From: Phoebastria nigripes
Lineage: Eukaryota; Chordata; Aves; Procellariiformes; Diomedeidae
Length of the DNA stretch: 64,000 bases
Reading direction: 5' to 3'
Assembly: GCA_035582835.1 (NCBI GenBank)
Contig: JAYKAV010000411.1
Location: 890,843 to 954,842, forward strand
Program-made: the position numbers and the translations under genes
The notes under the pieces: model-generated
Databases searched by the model: none
What the model was told of the DNA's origin: nothing
What the model saw: the letters and a program-made list of their open reading frames with translations, nothing else
Shown here: piece after piece, positions 1-21,824 of the stretch
Layout of the letters: every line of letters begins with the position of its first letter
How positions within the stretch are numbered: position 1 is the first letter of the stretch

Positions 1-1023
<1,023 letters not shown>

Positions 1024-2282
1024 TTACACATTTTTAAAACTGGAAGGGAACCAGATATAACATACACCTGACTAAGCTTTTAATATACTCAAGCTGGAAA
1101 AGTCAATTGTTCTCTTGGTAAAATACTAAAATAGGGTAATATAAATAATTGTTGAAAATATGCAAGATTTCTGTGATTAAACAAATGCAAAATAGAAAGT
1201 AATAAATAAATAAATATTTTCTTTAGAAAACTGCCAACTGCCATACATCGGCTCCTTTTCTATAACAATGGTGGCTATGAATTACCAAAATAAAACACAG
1301 AAAAAGCATGCGAAACATACACTCAATGCAAAATCCATTTGTTAGCTCATGACCATGCAAAGTCTGTAAATAATGATTTTCTTTTTTTTTTTACTCTCAC
1401 ACATACTCTCCCATTTGCTGTCAGTGGAATTACAACAGTGTAAAACAAGGCACAATGGGAGGAAAATCAGACCTGATCATTAATTTTTTAAAGATATTTT
1501 GAACTACCTGAGCAGTGCAACTGAATTTGACCTTAAATTGGTAAATTGCATTTNAAGCAGGACTTAATGTTTTTGCATAGTAATTCTGGATCTTTCAAGA
1601 TGATCAGGCCATTTATGATGCCCAGGCCATACATTATGGTCCATTAGCTAATTTTTTGTTCATCCTTCTGCATTTAAGAAAACAAAAATGACTATACCTT
1701 GAACTGATAGATTTTAGACACTCTGTGCAAAGTACTAGCCCAGAACCTAACCTACTTGATACAGCATCTCTTGAAATCTTATTTGCAAAATTAATTCTAA
1801 TTGGCTGAATACTGTGTTCTGTCACATGGAATGAAAACTGGTTGAGAGCTGTAAACAAAGGTTAATATCAGCCAACAGCATATCACACCAAGGGGAGCCA
1901 CAAAGTTTACTGTGAGTTCTTGTATTTAACTTCTATCTTAACGAGAGCTAAGACTAATTTGTGAGGTGCTGTAATCAACTGAAGAGACAAAAAACATTTT
2001 TAGGGATCTGAAGAAGTTGTAAAATGATTAGACGCTGTAGAAGAATATTTGGCTTGAGAAAATGCAATCTTGTATACCACAGGAAAAAAAGTGATCAGAA
2101 GAGAGAATTTCAATGGGAACTCTGGAAAGTTACAGTGCTGACACAGATACCTAGTGAGGAGGAGAGGGAACAAATCTGTGTGTTACAGCTCACGCACACA
2201 TACGCTGAGACAACGCGCAGTGAGGAAGCAATAAAAACTCTACGTTGGTATCTATGGTACTAATGTGTACTTAAAAGACTCC

Positions 2283-2420
2283 AATCATTAATACCACAGC
2301 ACTGTATGTATTCTCACAATGCCTCTGTGAGATAGGGAAATACTGTTATCCTCAACTTTCTCATGGGAAATTTAAGCACAAAGGAGACCTAGGGCAATAT
2401 CCAAAGCAACTCACTTCTGT
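2283..2420 (-). repeat. MIR SINE remnant
   Basis: The plus strand shows the complement of a MIR core: ctcacaatgcctctgtgagatag, then gttatcctcaactttctcatggg, then aagcacaaaggagacctagg in the order expected for 'ccctgtgaggtag...ttatccccattttacagatgag...ggcacagagaggtt'. The copy is diverged and its limits are approximate. Confidence 0.7.
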
Positions 2421-2437
2421 TCATTTGTGTAGCTATA

Positions 2438-2530
2438 ACTTTAATTCTGTGGCTAAATACGAGGTGCAAAGGGGTGTAACTCCCACTGAAGGCACTGGAA
2501 TTGCTTATGTAAATGTTAGGTCTGAATATA
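2438..2530. repeat. Copy of palindromic old repeat (gtgtaact...tgaag...tgg core)
   Basis: The segment gcaaaggggtgtaactccca, then ctgaaggcactggaattgct, matches the widespread sauropsid repeat whose halves are inverted around 'actgaagtcaatggagt'. It is diverged. Confidence 0.5.
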
Positions 2531-5500
2531 GGCTCAGCTCAGGATGAAAAACATTAAACACAGGAAATTCACAATCGGTTCCCTCACATCCTTGGCATGC
2601 TTTAATGTCATCAGACAGAAGTGGGCAGCAAATGGAGCCTTCAGCCAAGGACCCTCCTCCTCCTGCTGCCATCTCACACTGCCCAGAACGTTGTTCTGCA
2701 GAGACCCTTCCTGGCATAAGAAGGATGAGACTCCTCTGGAGTTCCTCATCTTCATGGGCAGCTTCACAGAGAGGTCACTGTAATGGGAAAAATGTCCCTC
2801 ACCCAGGGCTTACTGACCACACGATTCACGCAGGGACTTCAGAAATGGCTAAACCTCGTGAACAGAGACGGCGAGGGGCCACGTGCCCTGCATCAGCCAC
2901 TGATCCAGCAGCTTCGATGAGGAAGCAATGCTCACACAACAGCACCCCCTTACAGATTTCCATTTGGAGTCAGCAGTCCATGCGGTCATTCCTTCTTCTA
3001 CTCTCTGTAGACCACTTCAAATTTAATTTGAAAGAGAAATACAGTAATGTAGAATGTAACATGGTATGAAATACCTGTTAAAACCAGACTGAAAATCTGG
3101 AAACAACTTTGAAAAAGGAGAATAGCCGTTTATGCAAATCACTACACAGTTACTTTTGGCCAGCTCCTTAGTTGGTGTAAAAATCCATTCCTCTATTGAA
3201 TTTAGTGTGCAGCTTAAACACCTGAGGATCTTGCCCTTACTGATAAAACCCTAAAAATCATGATTAAGTTTAATACTACAATAATCTCCTCAAAACTGGC
3301 AGGTACTGTGGAGGTACTGTGGTCAGTTCTGGTCTATCATAATCTGGGTTTAAAGCACTTCCTTGTCAACTGCCTGATAGCTGTGATTCTGCTAGCTGTT
3401 GTAGAACTGCATTCACATTTCTAATTTTAAAATGTTTTTCATTTCTTAGTTGCTGTACAATAAAAAAATTAGACCAGTGGCCTGGATCTACACATGATGG
3501 ACTATCCCAAGGTTGTTTAATTCAAAGCTTGTAATTCAAAAGTGCCTCTCAGTTTAGGATGATGCTTAAAGTTCAGAATGGCCTTTCCCCAGCNGGGAAA
3601 ATACTTCCAGTAAACTCGTGAACAAAACACAGAGGAAAATGTCAGTTATAATAGTTTGAAGTGTCACTAAAATGTTGCAGTAAGATAATGGGACAGACGT
3701 TCACATTTTGGACATGACTATGACTAAGTTTACTCATCAATCATTATTAAATGCAGTCTTATTTGCTGGTACTAATCACGGTTCAATAGCACACAACTGA
3801 CTTCATTGGGATTTTGAATGGATAGGCCACAGAAGAATCAAAGCCTTCATAAAAAATGTTCTTAATTAGGGAAATATGCAAACAAGCAACTGCTTATTCT
3901 GAGATTGAAATGAAAAGTACATTTTAATGATAGGAAAAAATAAAACTAAATGTCAGCAAATCAAGTATCTTGCTTATAAGAAGAATAAAACATAGCCATT
4001 CAAGATAGATTTGTTTGATGTAAAATTTCAGTGCCTAATTCTTGGAATTGGTTTACAGGTGACATTTGCCTTTGTAGCAAATTCAGATAAGAAATTTCAG
4101 CCCTCAGTAACTCTACGAGCTGCTCATTTCTGCCTGCGTGAATTTCTGGTCCTCTCTTCCTGTGCCAATACAACTGTCCATGGGGCCACACTATGAATCA
4201 GATGACTGAAATGACCAGAGTCGTGTTTCCAGGAAAATAAAAAGTTACCCAAAACACATAATTCTGTGCCATAAGGATTCTAATAGCCACAAATAACATC
4301 CTTAATGAAAAAGGAAATACTGCAGATAAATTTATCTCTTTTTAAAATAACAGTAAGAATAATTACCTGTTCTGAACTTCTCCTTCAAGACCGCTTTGTA
4401 AGGATACCCGTTATTTTCTGTTTACTCCACTTTTCCTTTCGGTTTTGCTGGCTATTATTTTCCCTGAACTCTTCTATCCTAGTTGCATCCTAGTTACACT
4501 TGAAAGATGCCTTACATCTAGATGTGTCTTCAATTTGAAATCGTTCCTCTATCAATTTGGCAAAGTATTACCAATAAGGAAATGAAACTTCTAAATTTGA
4601 GATTAAATAATTAATGTAGAACAGTGAACTTAATCTAAGTATTTTATGCCTTAGCTTGGGCATAAACTAATGCCCATAAACTGTTCTTAATTATTGCAAC
4701 TGGCAAATGAGTTCACTATTAATTTATTTTTCCTTTAAAGGACAAAGTATAGCGCCATTTAGTAAAGTTTCTTCTGATGTTATCCTTAGATTTATACAGG
4801 TTAAGAACAACAGTAAAAATAATAACTATTACGTACTTGTGATTGCATTTTCTCTTGGGATCTCAAATGAGTATATGCTTTTATTTGGGTCTTTCAAACC
4901 ATGAAAGCATATGCCTGAAGGCATCTCTGTTCAACATGTCCTTTTTGGACAAGGAAGCTCATTTAAGGTGTCCGTACTCCCAGCTTCCACCCAACACAAT
5001 AGTTTGCTGTCCTCTTAATTATGAATTACAATAATTTGTAAGGCCATGCCATAACTGGATATCCATCCATATGACCATCCATAAAGTGGATTAGGCAAAT
5101 CACTTTAGTTAAAAATACAGTTCGGACAGTGGTCCAAAACTCTGCAACAGAAATTCCGACAAGGAGCAAGAATTTCTTAAGCTAGCTTTGCCAATAAGAG
5201 ATAGGAATCATGGCCTAAAATGCAGAGCAAGTAAGTACAGGCTATACTATTAATCACAATGTGCAGAAGCAAGCCAGACTAGGAAGACAGGAAACAAAAA
5301 GTTATCTCCCTTTACTCCATCTACATTCACAAAGGACTGTAGTTCNTCTGCTCTGAAAAACAAAGGCGTGTTCTGAATTTGGATTAGCTGACTGGAGTTA
5401 AAAAGCAACAAAGTCAGGCCGGTTTTGGTTTAAAGTTGGGTTAACAATTCCTAAATTGTCTATAGATGGGAACTTGAGCTATGAACACTACTTAAAATTC

Positions 5501-6059
5501 AGGCTGCCTTACCGTCATTGTTTTTTAAATCAAATTCTCTGGTTGGGCTAATCAGCCCAGGTAAAGAATGCGTGTGTGTGTGCATATACAAATGTATGTG
5601 TGTACTCATGTTTTTGGCAATATAGACCACCAGACCATGATTAGCTATGAGCAGGAGACAAAGCAACTAACAGCTACTCTTCCACTCCAGCTAGAGGCTC
5701 TAGCCAGATCACAGGTACCAGGGCACCTCTTATACACTTCTCTTCCTGCCACTCATACTCTTCTTCCCCAGCATCATTTCATGGAGCCAGTATGGGGCTA
5801 CCTGAAGAACCAGGTGCAGACATTGATCTGGGCTGAAAAAAAATACTTTTTGCATTTTTTTAAACTGGGGTCAGCTTTGTGTTCCAGATCACCTCTGGTC
5901 CCAAAAATTATTGCACCCTGATAACTAATGGTACATCATGAAAGTCAGAATGCATCACTCTGGGCAGGAGCTGCTTAACCTCCCGTTGCTGCCACTGACA
6001 GAAATATCTGGGTAACCTTTTCCTCAGGGTGGCTACATTTCTCCTGTCTTCCTGGCAGC

Positions 6060-6165
6060 CTTGCCCCACAGCTCATTAAAATAATTCAGTCTTAAGTAAC
6101 TTGCCTTAGGTCACTCAGGAACGTCTATGATAGAACCAAGAATAGAAACCTGATCACTCTTAGCA
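6060..6165 (-). repeat. MIR SINE remnant
   Basis: The segment taagtaacttgccttaggtcactcagg, followed by 'agaaccaagaatagaaacc', matches the MIR part 'aagtgacttgcccaaggtcacacag...agagccaggaatagaaccc'. Orientation is minus. Confidence 0.65.
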
Positions 6166-7174
6166 AAGAATGGGATTACTTACATGACTAAAATGACTCG
6201 GTTTCTTAAGCCTTTGCACGTTTGGATCTTCTATTGCTTTTACAGAGAAAATCTCTTGTACAAAAACTACAATACAATTTTTAAATAAAGTTTGGAGAAT
6301 GCATTGCTAACATGAAATACTTTTGTTTTGAAATGGAAAGTTTACCTTACTGGAAGATTTGTATGGTAAGCGTGAAAGGTAAAATTCCTGTTTCAAATTC
6401 CTACTTACAGAATTACTTCACATGTTTTCTCATATTCTCATTTTGGTATCTTCTTTTTAACATTTTTTTTTGAGATTCAAGATTATTTGTTGGGCATAAG
6501 TATATGCATATAACAGGTTTTTTTTTGGGCTGTAGGTCTCTCTGATTTAACAGCCTAATAGATTGAGATCGGTAAAATATTTCGTCAGTGACACTCCTGT
6601 AGAACATGTAAGCATTTTATGAAGAGCTTAATTTCATTATGTTCTAAGGTATAAAACATGTAAACACAGGGCTGGCTTAATGGAAAAAAAGTTTTAGCCT
6701 ACAATATATGCATAAGGATTTTGTTCATTTTATATAAACAGAAATGAAAAGAAAAAATATTCTTTCATAATAAATAAATACACAATGACAAAGGTTACAA
6801 TTGAAGGGATTACAAATGACAGAAGGCAACATAAAAACTTTCAATATCGTACTTTTACTTTAATATGAAGACATTATTATCAAAGCAAAATACTTGAGAA
6901 ACGCTTTGATAAAAATAATCTCATGCTATCTTTGAAGCGGTTTCATTTATTTTACTACCCACTGTGTTCCTTATCAGAAGGCCAAGTATAAGAAGTTTCC
7001 TAGTTTATGATTAGGAAAGAATCTGATAGATTAGAAGACTCAATTGAAGTTGGACATAATAAGTATTAAAGTATTACATGACATTAATCCTGCCATTCCA
7101 TTACTCTCTCAATCATTGTGCACAGACTAATTATTCTGAAGCCAGTGTTCAGGAGAAAATAGAAACATACTTAC

Positions 7175-7238
7175 ACTGGGTTGGAGTAATCTCTTTATTG
7201 CATCAACAAGGCTAGCTCTGTACCGGTCCAGAAACAGG
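7175..7238 (-). CDS. CAMKMT: CAMKMT internal exon (residues 233-254)
   Basis: This 64-nt minus-strand exon begins with C, completing Cys, and reads [20 protein letters not shown] followed by Ser. It ends in phase 0 before a perfect GTAAGT donor. Human has Gln for the Arg in LDRY and Arg for the final Ser. The acceptor is TCTTCTCAATGTCAG. The segment forms the helix after motif II, which packs against the methyltransferase sheet. The final codon AGT overlaps the splice border, so the Ser is fixed by the choice of donor. A donor one base earlier would not give a GT, so I regard the border as secure. Confidence 0.96.
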
Positions 7239-14378
<7,140 letters not shown>

Positions 14379-17300
14379 TTACATTTTTCATCTTGAGATT
14401 TTTAAAGTATTAATATTATTCTTATGTGACACAGAAGTGTTTTAAAAAGTACACACTCATTACTTTCAAAGATGAATGTAAAAATATTATTCTGTACATT
14501 TTTAAGGTTTTAAATCTCAAAGCTAAAAAGCTATTTTTTATTATAACAGAAAGGCAATCCACACAGGTTCTGATGAGTGGATCACCAACAAATATGTATT
14601 TCTGAATTAGTGGCACATGTATGGCTTCAGATTTTTACCCCTTAACACCACTGCATGAGGAAGTGAAGTCAAAGTATTGGCAATCTGAATGAAATACAAA
14701 TTTGCAGAATAGATGTGAATTCATGGATCTCCGTTACATCTGGCAGGCAAGTCAGTTGTGTTTCTCATTGATGAAGTGAGCATTCGCTGGGCTGGAGGGA
14801 GGAGGGACAGGGTGAAAAAATGCCAAGCTTAACTTCAATGCCAGCTATGTTGCCTCAGGCAAGCTTAAAAATAGAGCAGTGCTGACTCTGTCAACACCTA
14901 TTCTCTCATAGGTGATAAGTTATTTAATTCTAAGGTACCCAATAGTAGGCAAAAATGCACATATGTACAAAGTTCTTCTTTGTTTATAAATGTTGCTGAG
15001 TTACGTAGCTGCCACAAAGAATTTCAGTACTTTGCTCCCATTTAAAAAACAGCAACTAGTACTGGAATTTACTGCATACATAAAATATCATTACCCCAAA
15101 GATTTGAAGCGGCGTTTCTATTTCTAGGCTATTTTAAAAAAAGGAATCTATCCTTCTTTTTCATTTCCTGGTTATTTATAATAGAAAGTAGATAAATATT
15201 TATGGGAAAAGCACTTGTGGGGGGGAGGGTCTAATCTGATCTTGTCAGGTTGTGCATGCTTATCTCAGTTTTGTGTGAGTCTTGACCAAATAGACCCTTT
15301 AGTCTTCCCGCAGCTATAATCTACTTCTGGTTAAAAGCCATCTCCATTCACATCCTACTCCTAANATTTAACTGAGGATCAGTTATAATGTGTTCATTCA
15401 GAAATGTTCCCCGAGATACAGGAAAAAAGGAAATTTTATACATCGACTATACTATATGCAAAAAAGGCTCGTAAATAGGTAGATAGATAGATATAGAGCC
15501 ATAAAGAATTAAGGTACCACAATATGCGTGTACATGTGCACAGACACACAATTTGAGAGAGAATGCTTTTAAAACATGGAAATTATGAAAGGAGAGGCCC
15601 AGTTGGTTGGGAAAGCTTTGATTATGTGGGGCTCAGTGTAACTGAACAGATCAGGACTCATTAGCCCATTTGCCCTCCTGGAATTTACTGTGACAATCCA
15701 AAGAGAGAAGAGAGTAGATTAATTTAATTTTTCCCCCTCAAATTGAAAGTATTCCAGATTTTAGAAGCCTAGGTAGCTTTGCACACTGGCACGCAGCAGG
15801 CATCCAGTAGTGGAAAGTGACAAAGGAGAGTTCTCACTCTCAGCTGCTGGCTGCCTGCTGGCTACCAGCGGCTTTTTCAACCCTGTTTCCGTGGAAACTT
15901 AGGTTAGAATGGTGAAAATTAGGTAAAGGTAAGTTTTGTGGGTTTAAAGCACGCACTCTAATACTTTAAGAATCCTGAAGCCGAACTGGAAATTGGTAGA
16001 TGAACTGTGAGCCTTAAAAGGCCACCTTTGGTTCTCATTGCTACAGAAACAGAGATCTGATCAGTACCACTATAGGGATTTGAATTATGATTTTTTTAAC
16101 CCATATATTTACTATACTTCACACATGCAGTTCGGAAGGCAGCACAGGTGCCTCCTCCTGGAAAAAAAAAAACCTCTCTCATGTTACTGTCAGGTTCCCA
16201 CTGAGCATCCAAAATACAGCATTTTCTGTGCACACCTACTGTAGGCACAAAGGCGTTTGTGTGGGTAGGTAAAAGCTCAGAAACCATAATGCTGAGCAAA
16301 ATATGGAATCGACAAGTTGCCAGGAGCATGAGCAGTGGTGCAACGTGACTGGCATGTGTGCTGTTAGAAGGAGTGAGCTAAGGGCACCACATCCAGCCAT
16401 AAGCCAGTCTTCCTCCATTTTCCTGATCTAGCACCAGGACTGCTCTTGGTCTCTAGCTTCAGCACAGTTGCATTCCTGAAGACATGATAATTATGCAAAG
16501 GCCAATGATAAATTTACACACAAGATTTTCAAAATCAACTTTGCCATAAATTTTCAAAAGGTACAGGAAAATCTTTATTCCTGTGGGGAAATAATCACAT
16601 AAACGAAAGATAATTTCTATAAAATAAATACCAACAGGACTCATTCTGATCTCACTCAGGATGTATGCACACTGGTGGGAGAGATGCAACAACAAGCTGT
16701 ATATATTTATCCATACTATCTTTAGCCAAGAGCAAGCATGACCAGTAAGGGAAGNGCAACTAGGGTACGTGAAGCTCAATACCAGCTGCAACCTCCAAAA
16801 CTGTTTCAGTAGCTAACTCTGGGCTACCGTATCTACACTGTTATCCGTTTAATGCTTCCACAAATTTGCATGAGCTGCAATCAAACATCTGCACCTGCAC
16901 CTGTAAAGCAGACATGCCCCTGCATATCAGGGAATCAGAAGCAGTTCTGCTCAGAGTCAGCATTATTACATCATTAACACTGATGTCAGAATCAGCCTGA
17001 TTCTGAATCAGAATCAGCTATTTTGAATTCTAGTGCTAATGAAAGCAGTGAATCAGAGTCAGGACGTATAGAAATACCATCAACTAGCCATACAAGTTCT
17101 TGTAATCCAAACACAATTCCCATGTGTGAAGTACAGAAAAATCCACTGATACTGCAAAACAATTCTGAGAAAGGTGAAGATGTGTATATGTGTATCTAAA
17201 TGCATGTATCTACACGTAGTAAGAGGGTGAGGAACAATAATTTTTTCAGGGATTATTGAGGACGTGACTCTTGGACTTAGTGGTCAGACCTGAAAGAAAT

Positions 17301-17755
17301 ACCAAAGGCACCATGAAATAAGGGCTGATTGCATTTCCATTTAAAGAAAAGAACTGCTAGCAAACCCAGAAAAGTGTCAGCAATAGAAATCTGAAAAACT
17401 CAGTCTTTATGAAGTTTCCTTTAAAAAAATAGATGCAAGTGTAAAAATACCATATCACAAAAAATCTTTTAAATCACCAGTATCATGCTGAGTGCCAACA
17501 TGAAAAAATGCAAGCCTTGTTAATATTTTCCTCTTGTTCCCTTTTCAGTGATGCTAAATTAGTGGACATAAACCACTTTTTTCTACAGCCACTTTTCTTC
17601 CAGCAAAATAAGAGGTTTTAAAGCTATAATATTTTTATGTCTTTCTTTTGAGGGAAGACACTACAGTACTAACAGCTGAAATTATTCTGTAAGTTTGAAA
17701 AATGTGCTTTACTCTGTATTTCTGTCCAAGCCACACCTTCAATGGCTTTTTTGTA

Positions 17756-17756
<1 letters not shown>

Positions 17757-17824
<68 letters not shown>
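17757..17824 (+). repeat. Uninterrupted 68-base A run
   Basis: Sixty-eight consecutive A follow ttttttgtac. On the CAMKMT strand it is poly-T. No AATAAA signal lies within 30 bases upstream and I see no clear target-site duplication, so a retrocopy tail cannot be confirmed. It could also be an expanded homopolymer or an assembly effect. Confidence 0.95.
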
Positions 17825-17827
<3 letters not shown>

Positions 17828-19429
17828 AACATATTTAAGGCTGTGTAAAGCCCACTCTTGACATTATTTTCTGCTGGCTTATTTAACTCATGCAAGTTTA
17901 GTTTCTTGCAACTGAAAACAGGCAACTCAGTTTCAGCAGAAAAGGGTCTGAAACCCACTGGAAATATAAAACAGTTTGGGAGCTTTTTTTTGCTACAACA
18001 AGAACATTAAAAAATAAAATAGGATGTGAGGGAAAAACACTACTGCACTGTTCAGCTACTACTTAGGTCAAACTGATGGTGGCTGAAACTTGGTACCCGC
18101 TAATGGCTGCTTTATGGCCTGTATCAAATGAATTTGACCAGTTTTCAGAGGAAAAGCACCCACGTCACAAACCCATTACTATAATTAGCAATCTTGATGG
18201 CAGTCCTAGCAAAAAGGACAAGGACTGAATGAGCTATGGAGAATGAACTATCCTCTCACATGCAGAGGTGGCTTTTCCAGGTCAGGGATAAAGCATACTA
18301 TCAAAATAGTCTGAGAAAATATGTACTGANGCTTTAGTTTCCTAGGCTGTCAACCTTACACCATTCTAAAAGCAACAAATTCATTAAGAAAACCCCCAAA
18401 CAACACACAACACAAACAAACAAAGCATTTTTTCTTTTTTTTTCCCTGATTTATCTTTTAAATTGACAAGCAAGCCAGAAAATGTGGTTAGGTCAAGATA
18501 AAAAGAATTGTAATGATAATAGAATAAAAAGATCAACTAAGAAAATAGAGACTTTAAGTACTACCAACATACCCCCAAATATCCCCTTGTATTTCAAAGA
18601 TAAAAAAAACACAACAAAATAGCAAATGTTGCAGGGATAGTTATGGCAGCCAAGGCTGCACTTCCCCTGTACAGTAATTCTAAATTATGGAGGATAGCCT
18701 GACAAATGTCGACACTCTTTTTCTTACACTGGTAAAGTATCTCAGCAATCTACAACAAAAGACCTGATTTTACCAGGTTTTTATTTCTCATGCAAAATTC
18801 CTCATTNCTATTATTATTCAACTTCTGTTATTCAGTGTTTGTCTTCCCAGTGTGTCTAGGCAGGTAACTTACATGAGAAAAAACAGGTTAAGTCTCTGAT
18901 TGTTAAAACTTGAAACACTTCCAAGTCCCTCTGAGATGTTCTTGTGATGAAAGGCATAGGCTAGAGTAGCTCTCAAGTTAGCAGAAAAGTAGTTGTGCAG
19001 ATAAAGACAAAAATCAAAATTAAAAGAAAGGACAAAAGACACAAAAGCCTCACTTGCTTCAAAATGTATTTTTAATAAAGACAAAAAAAATTGTCCCACT
19101 TAGCAGATGAACAGCTACCAAGAACCCCTATCTACCCACCTCTTCTTTTCATATTTTAATTTAGGCTTCAGTCTTTGAAAAGCATTATCATTGGTAAGCG
19201 TACAGGTTCAGGTAAAAGATTTTGTCTGGGGGTTTATATGACTTTTTCTATGATGTTAACCAAGCAAGTTCATTAACGCATTAACAAAAGGCATCATCAG
19301 GATGCTTCTCCACACCTTGCTCTGTTTGAGATTCCTCAGTTTTGTATGAAGATCAAGAAGATGGATTTCAATTTAGCAACAGAGGCAATGTGTACACCTA
19401 TCATTACAACTCCTCTGAGGAGTCTTGCA

Positions 19430-20930
19430 AATTTGCCTGCTATCATTTCCCCATCTTTCTCATTGTATTCTCATTAGGTTGCTCTTATTTCTCCACCTTC
19501 TTTCACCTTCTGCCCTTCTTACCTTCACTGCTTCACTTTGCTTTGTATTCTTATCCATTATCTCATTCCCCACAGTGCATACCTGGTTTGAAGGGACCAA
19601 GGTTAAATTTTCAACCACAGGTACCCGACATCAACCATTCTCCCTTTCCTCTCACATTTCTAAGCAGTTTGAATGTGATATTTACAATTACCGATGGACA
19701 TTTCCTTCTGACNATCTCCTTGCAGGTTTTGGCAACTTCCACGTCATTTACCTACTCTTGTCAAAGTATACTGATGATTTTTCTCAGCTAGGCTCAAAAT
19801 CTGCACTTTAGCCTCATTCTCCTGGACTTTTCTTCTCTCTTCAGCCCAGTAAAATCTTGCTATTCATTAGAATTTTTAATTCCACTATTTTCTGTTTGGA
19901 TTTTTTTAACTGTCTCTTAACGTTTTTTCAATGTGCTCTTCTAAAGATTATCTTCAAACCTTTCCCACATTTCTGATAATTTCACAATGTTCCACTTCAA
20001 CCTCTTCTTCCTCTGAATTTTACTTCTGGGCTATCTCATCCATAAAAGCTAAACCCAACTACCCACTTCTCTACTTCACACTGTGTATCCAGACTCACAT
20101 CTCAGTATTTTTCACAGCCTCAGTGAGTGAGAAGCTCATCACCTCAAAAGTACAACAAGGCATTGTTGCCACCTTTTCTTGATCCCTTTGGACATAATCA
20201 TTAATTCCAGTCTGTAATCTAGACTTAGCTTCGACCTTCCTCTATATTTGCATANCTCAGCTCTGTTCAGATTTTCCTTATTCTCTCTGCATAACATCTC
20301 TAAGAAGTTTCTTATCTACCCACTCAACTTAAACTCTTGACCATGTCATCATCACTTACATCTTAACATCACAATATTGTCCTCTCTGCTCTTGGAAAAT
20401 GCAGTCTTGCCCTATTAATATTTATTCAGTAGGCTGCTGCAAAGATTGTTTTTCTTGCCTACAACCCTGATCTTGTCACCTTTCTCTTTGTACTCCTCCA
20501 GGTAAGTTGCAAGTCTTCTTTTCCAAATGCTTCACAACAGTTCACTTCCCTATTTTTTATCTCTCATTCAATATTGAAAGGACAAGTCCCTTCTTTAATC
20601 AGCCCTAATGTCAGTCTACATCTTCCACTTAACTTTTCAAGCAAGCACCTTTACAATTTTCTTCCACTATGTTATCCATGAACATTCACAAACTTACTCC
20701 ATTATCCTTGAAACTCTCCTTTAAAATAGCACCTACAAAAACTGAAAAGAGGCTAGGCTGCTCTTGTGCCTCCAATTCTGTCTACCATGCTGACTACAGT
20801 TATCCTCATTATCCTTCCTCACCATATCTATCTCTGGTCTTAGACCATAGATTCTCTAACACAAACTGCCTTTTTGCTCTGTGTTTATACAATGCCTGGT
20901 ACAACAATTCATGATGAAACCTCATCACAT
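19430..20930 (+). repeat. Pyrimidine-rich region, probable decayed old interspersed repeat
   Basis: The plus strand is strikingly C+T-rich over about 1.5 kb. It ends with tttttgctctgtgtttatac and 'aatgcctggtacaac' at about 20870-20905. That ending resembles the 'tctgtgtttgtacagcgcctagcac' tail shared by many old amniote repeats. Open frames here (149 and 128 codons near 19342-19811) follow from the skewed composition, contain an N, and resemble no protein I know. The family assignment is uncertain. Confidence 0.4.
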
Positions 20931-21824
20931 TAATGTGGTAATACACAAGAAGAAAAAACACCAAAACCAACTATGGGTCCCTCCTAACTTGAGATATGCT
21001 GTGATTCTATCTAGGTTTTCCTGCCTAAAAGTTCCTTTTTACAAGTGTATGATAAAGTCACGTGCTTCCCTTATTCCTTATTCTGAGAACATATTTCCTC
21101 TCTCTTATTCTGTACAACATATTTTGCTAAAATTCAGATGGGAACATTACAGTTTTGTCTTCAAAAATAACAGTCCTAACACACATTTGCTGCATATCAG
21201 AAGCTACTAAATTTTTGGCACATAATAAATACACTGCAAGTAAATACAACTGTTGCAGAATAAAGTTTTCCATTTCATAGACACACCACAGCCCAACATT
21301 CAGCACAAATGTGGCTATTTTTTTTAAAAGAAGTGAGAATTTCTTGTATAAAAATGTTATTAATAAAAAAATCCCACTGGTGTTTGTGAATTTGCCTTTT
21401 TGCATCCCTCCTCTACATCAATACATTCTAAATCAGCCTTTATTTAGGAGATTGACTACTGTTTTTAGCAAGGTTCATGTAGTACATTATGCAGAAAATG
21501 GATGGTTCTCACATTCTAATTCAGACTGATATGGTATAAAAAAATACATCATTTCAAAATGCAAGACAGTATAAGCACATGCGGCACAACCGTACTGGTA
21601 GGATCAGTGAATGAAAGCTTTGTAGAAGTTCCTTTTGTGTAAAAATATGAAGGAAAAGCAGATGGGTTTCTCACTCTATGGAAAATAGTCTATCCATGAA
21701 TACGGGGAGGATAATCAAGGGAACAAGAAGAAAAACCAAAGAATGTGAAGTGAACCAGGCAGGTCCAGAAGGACTGAATGGGAAGAAAAATGAAAAACAG
21801 CAGAGAATATGTAATTCACAGGTG

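Noticed and set aside
17635..17958. Minus-strand frame of 107 codons with a long Phe run
   Set aside because: It is produced by the 68-base A run read on the opposite strand. The flanks do not resemble a protein.
19342..19811. Two overlapping plus-strand frames of 149 and 128 codons
   Set aside because: They reflect the C+T-rich composition, contain an ambiguous base, and show no recognisable domain.
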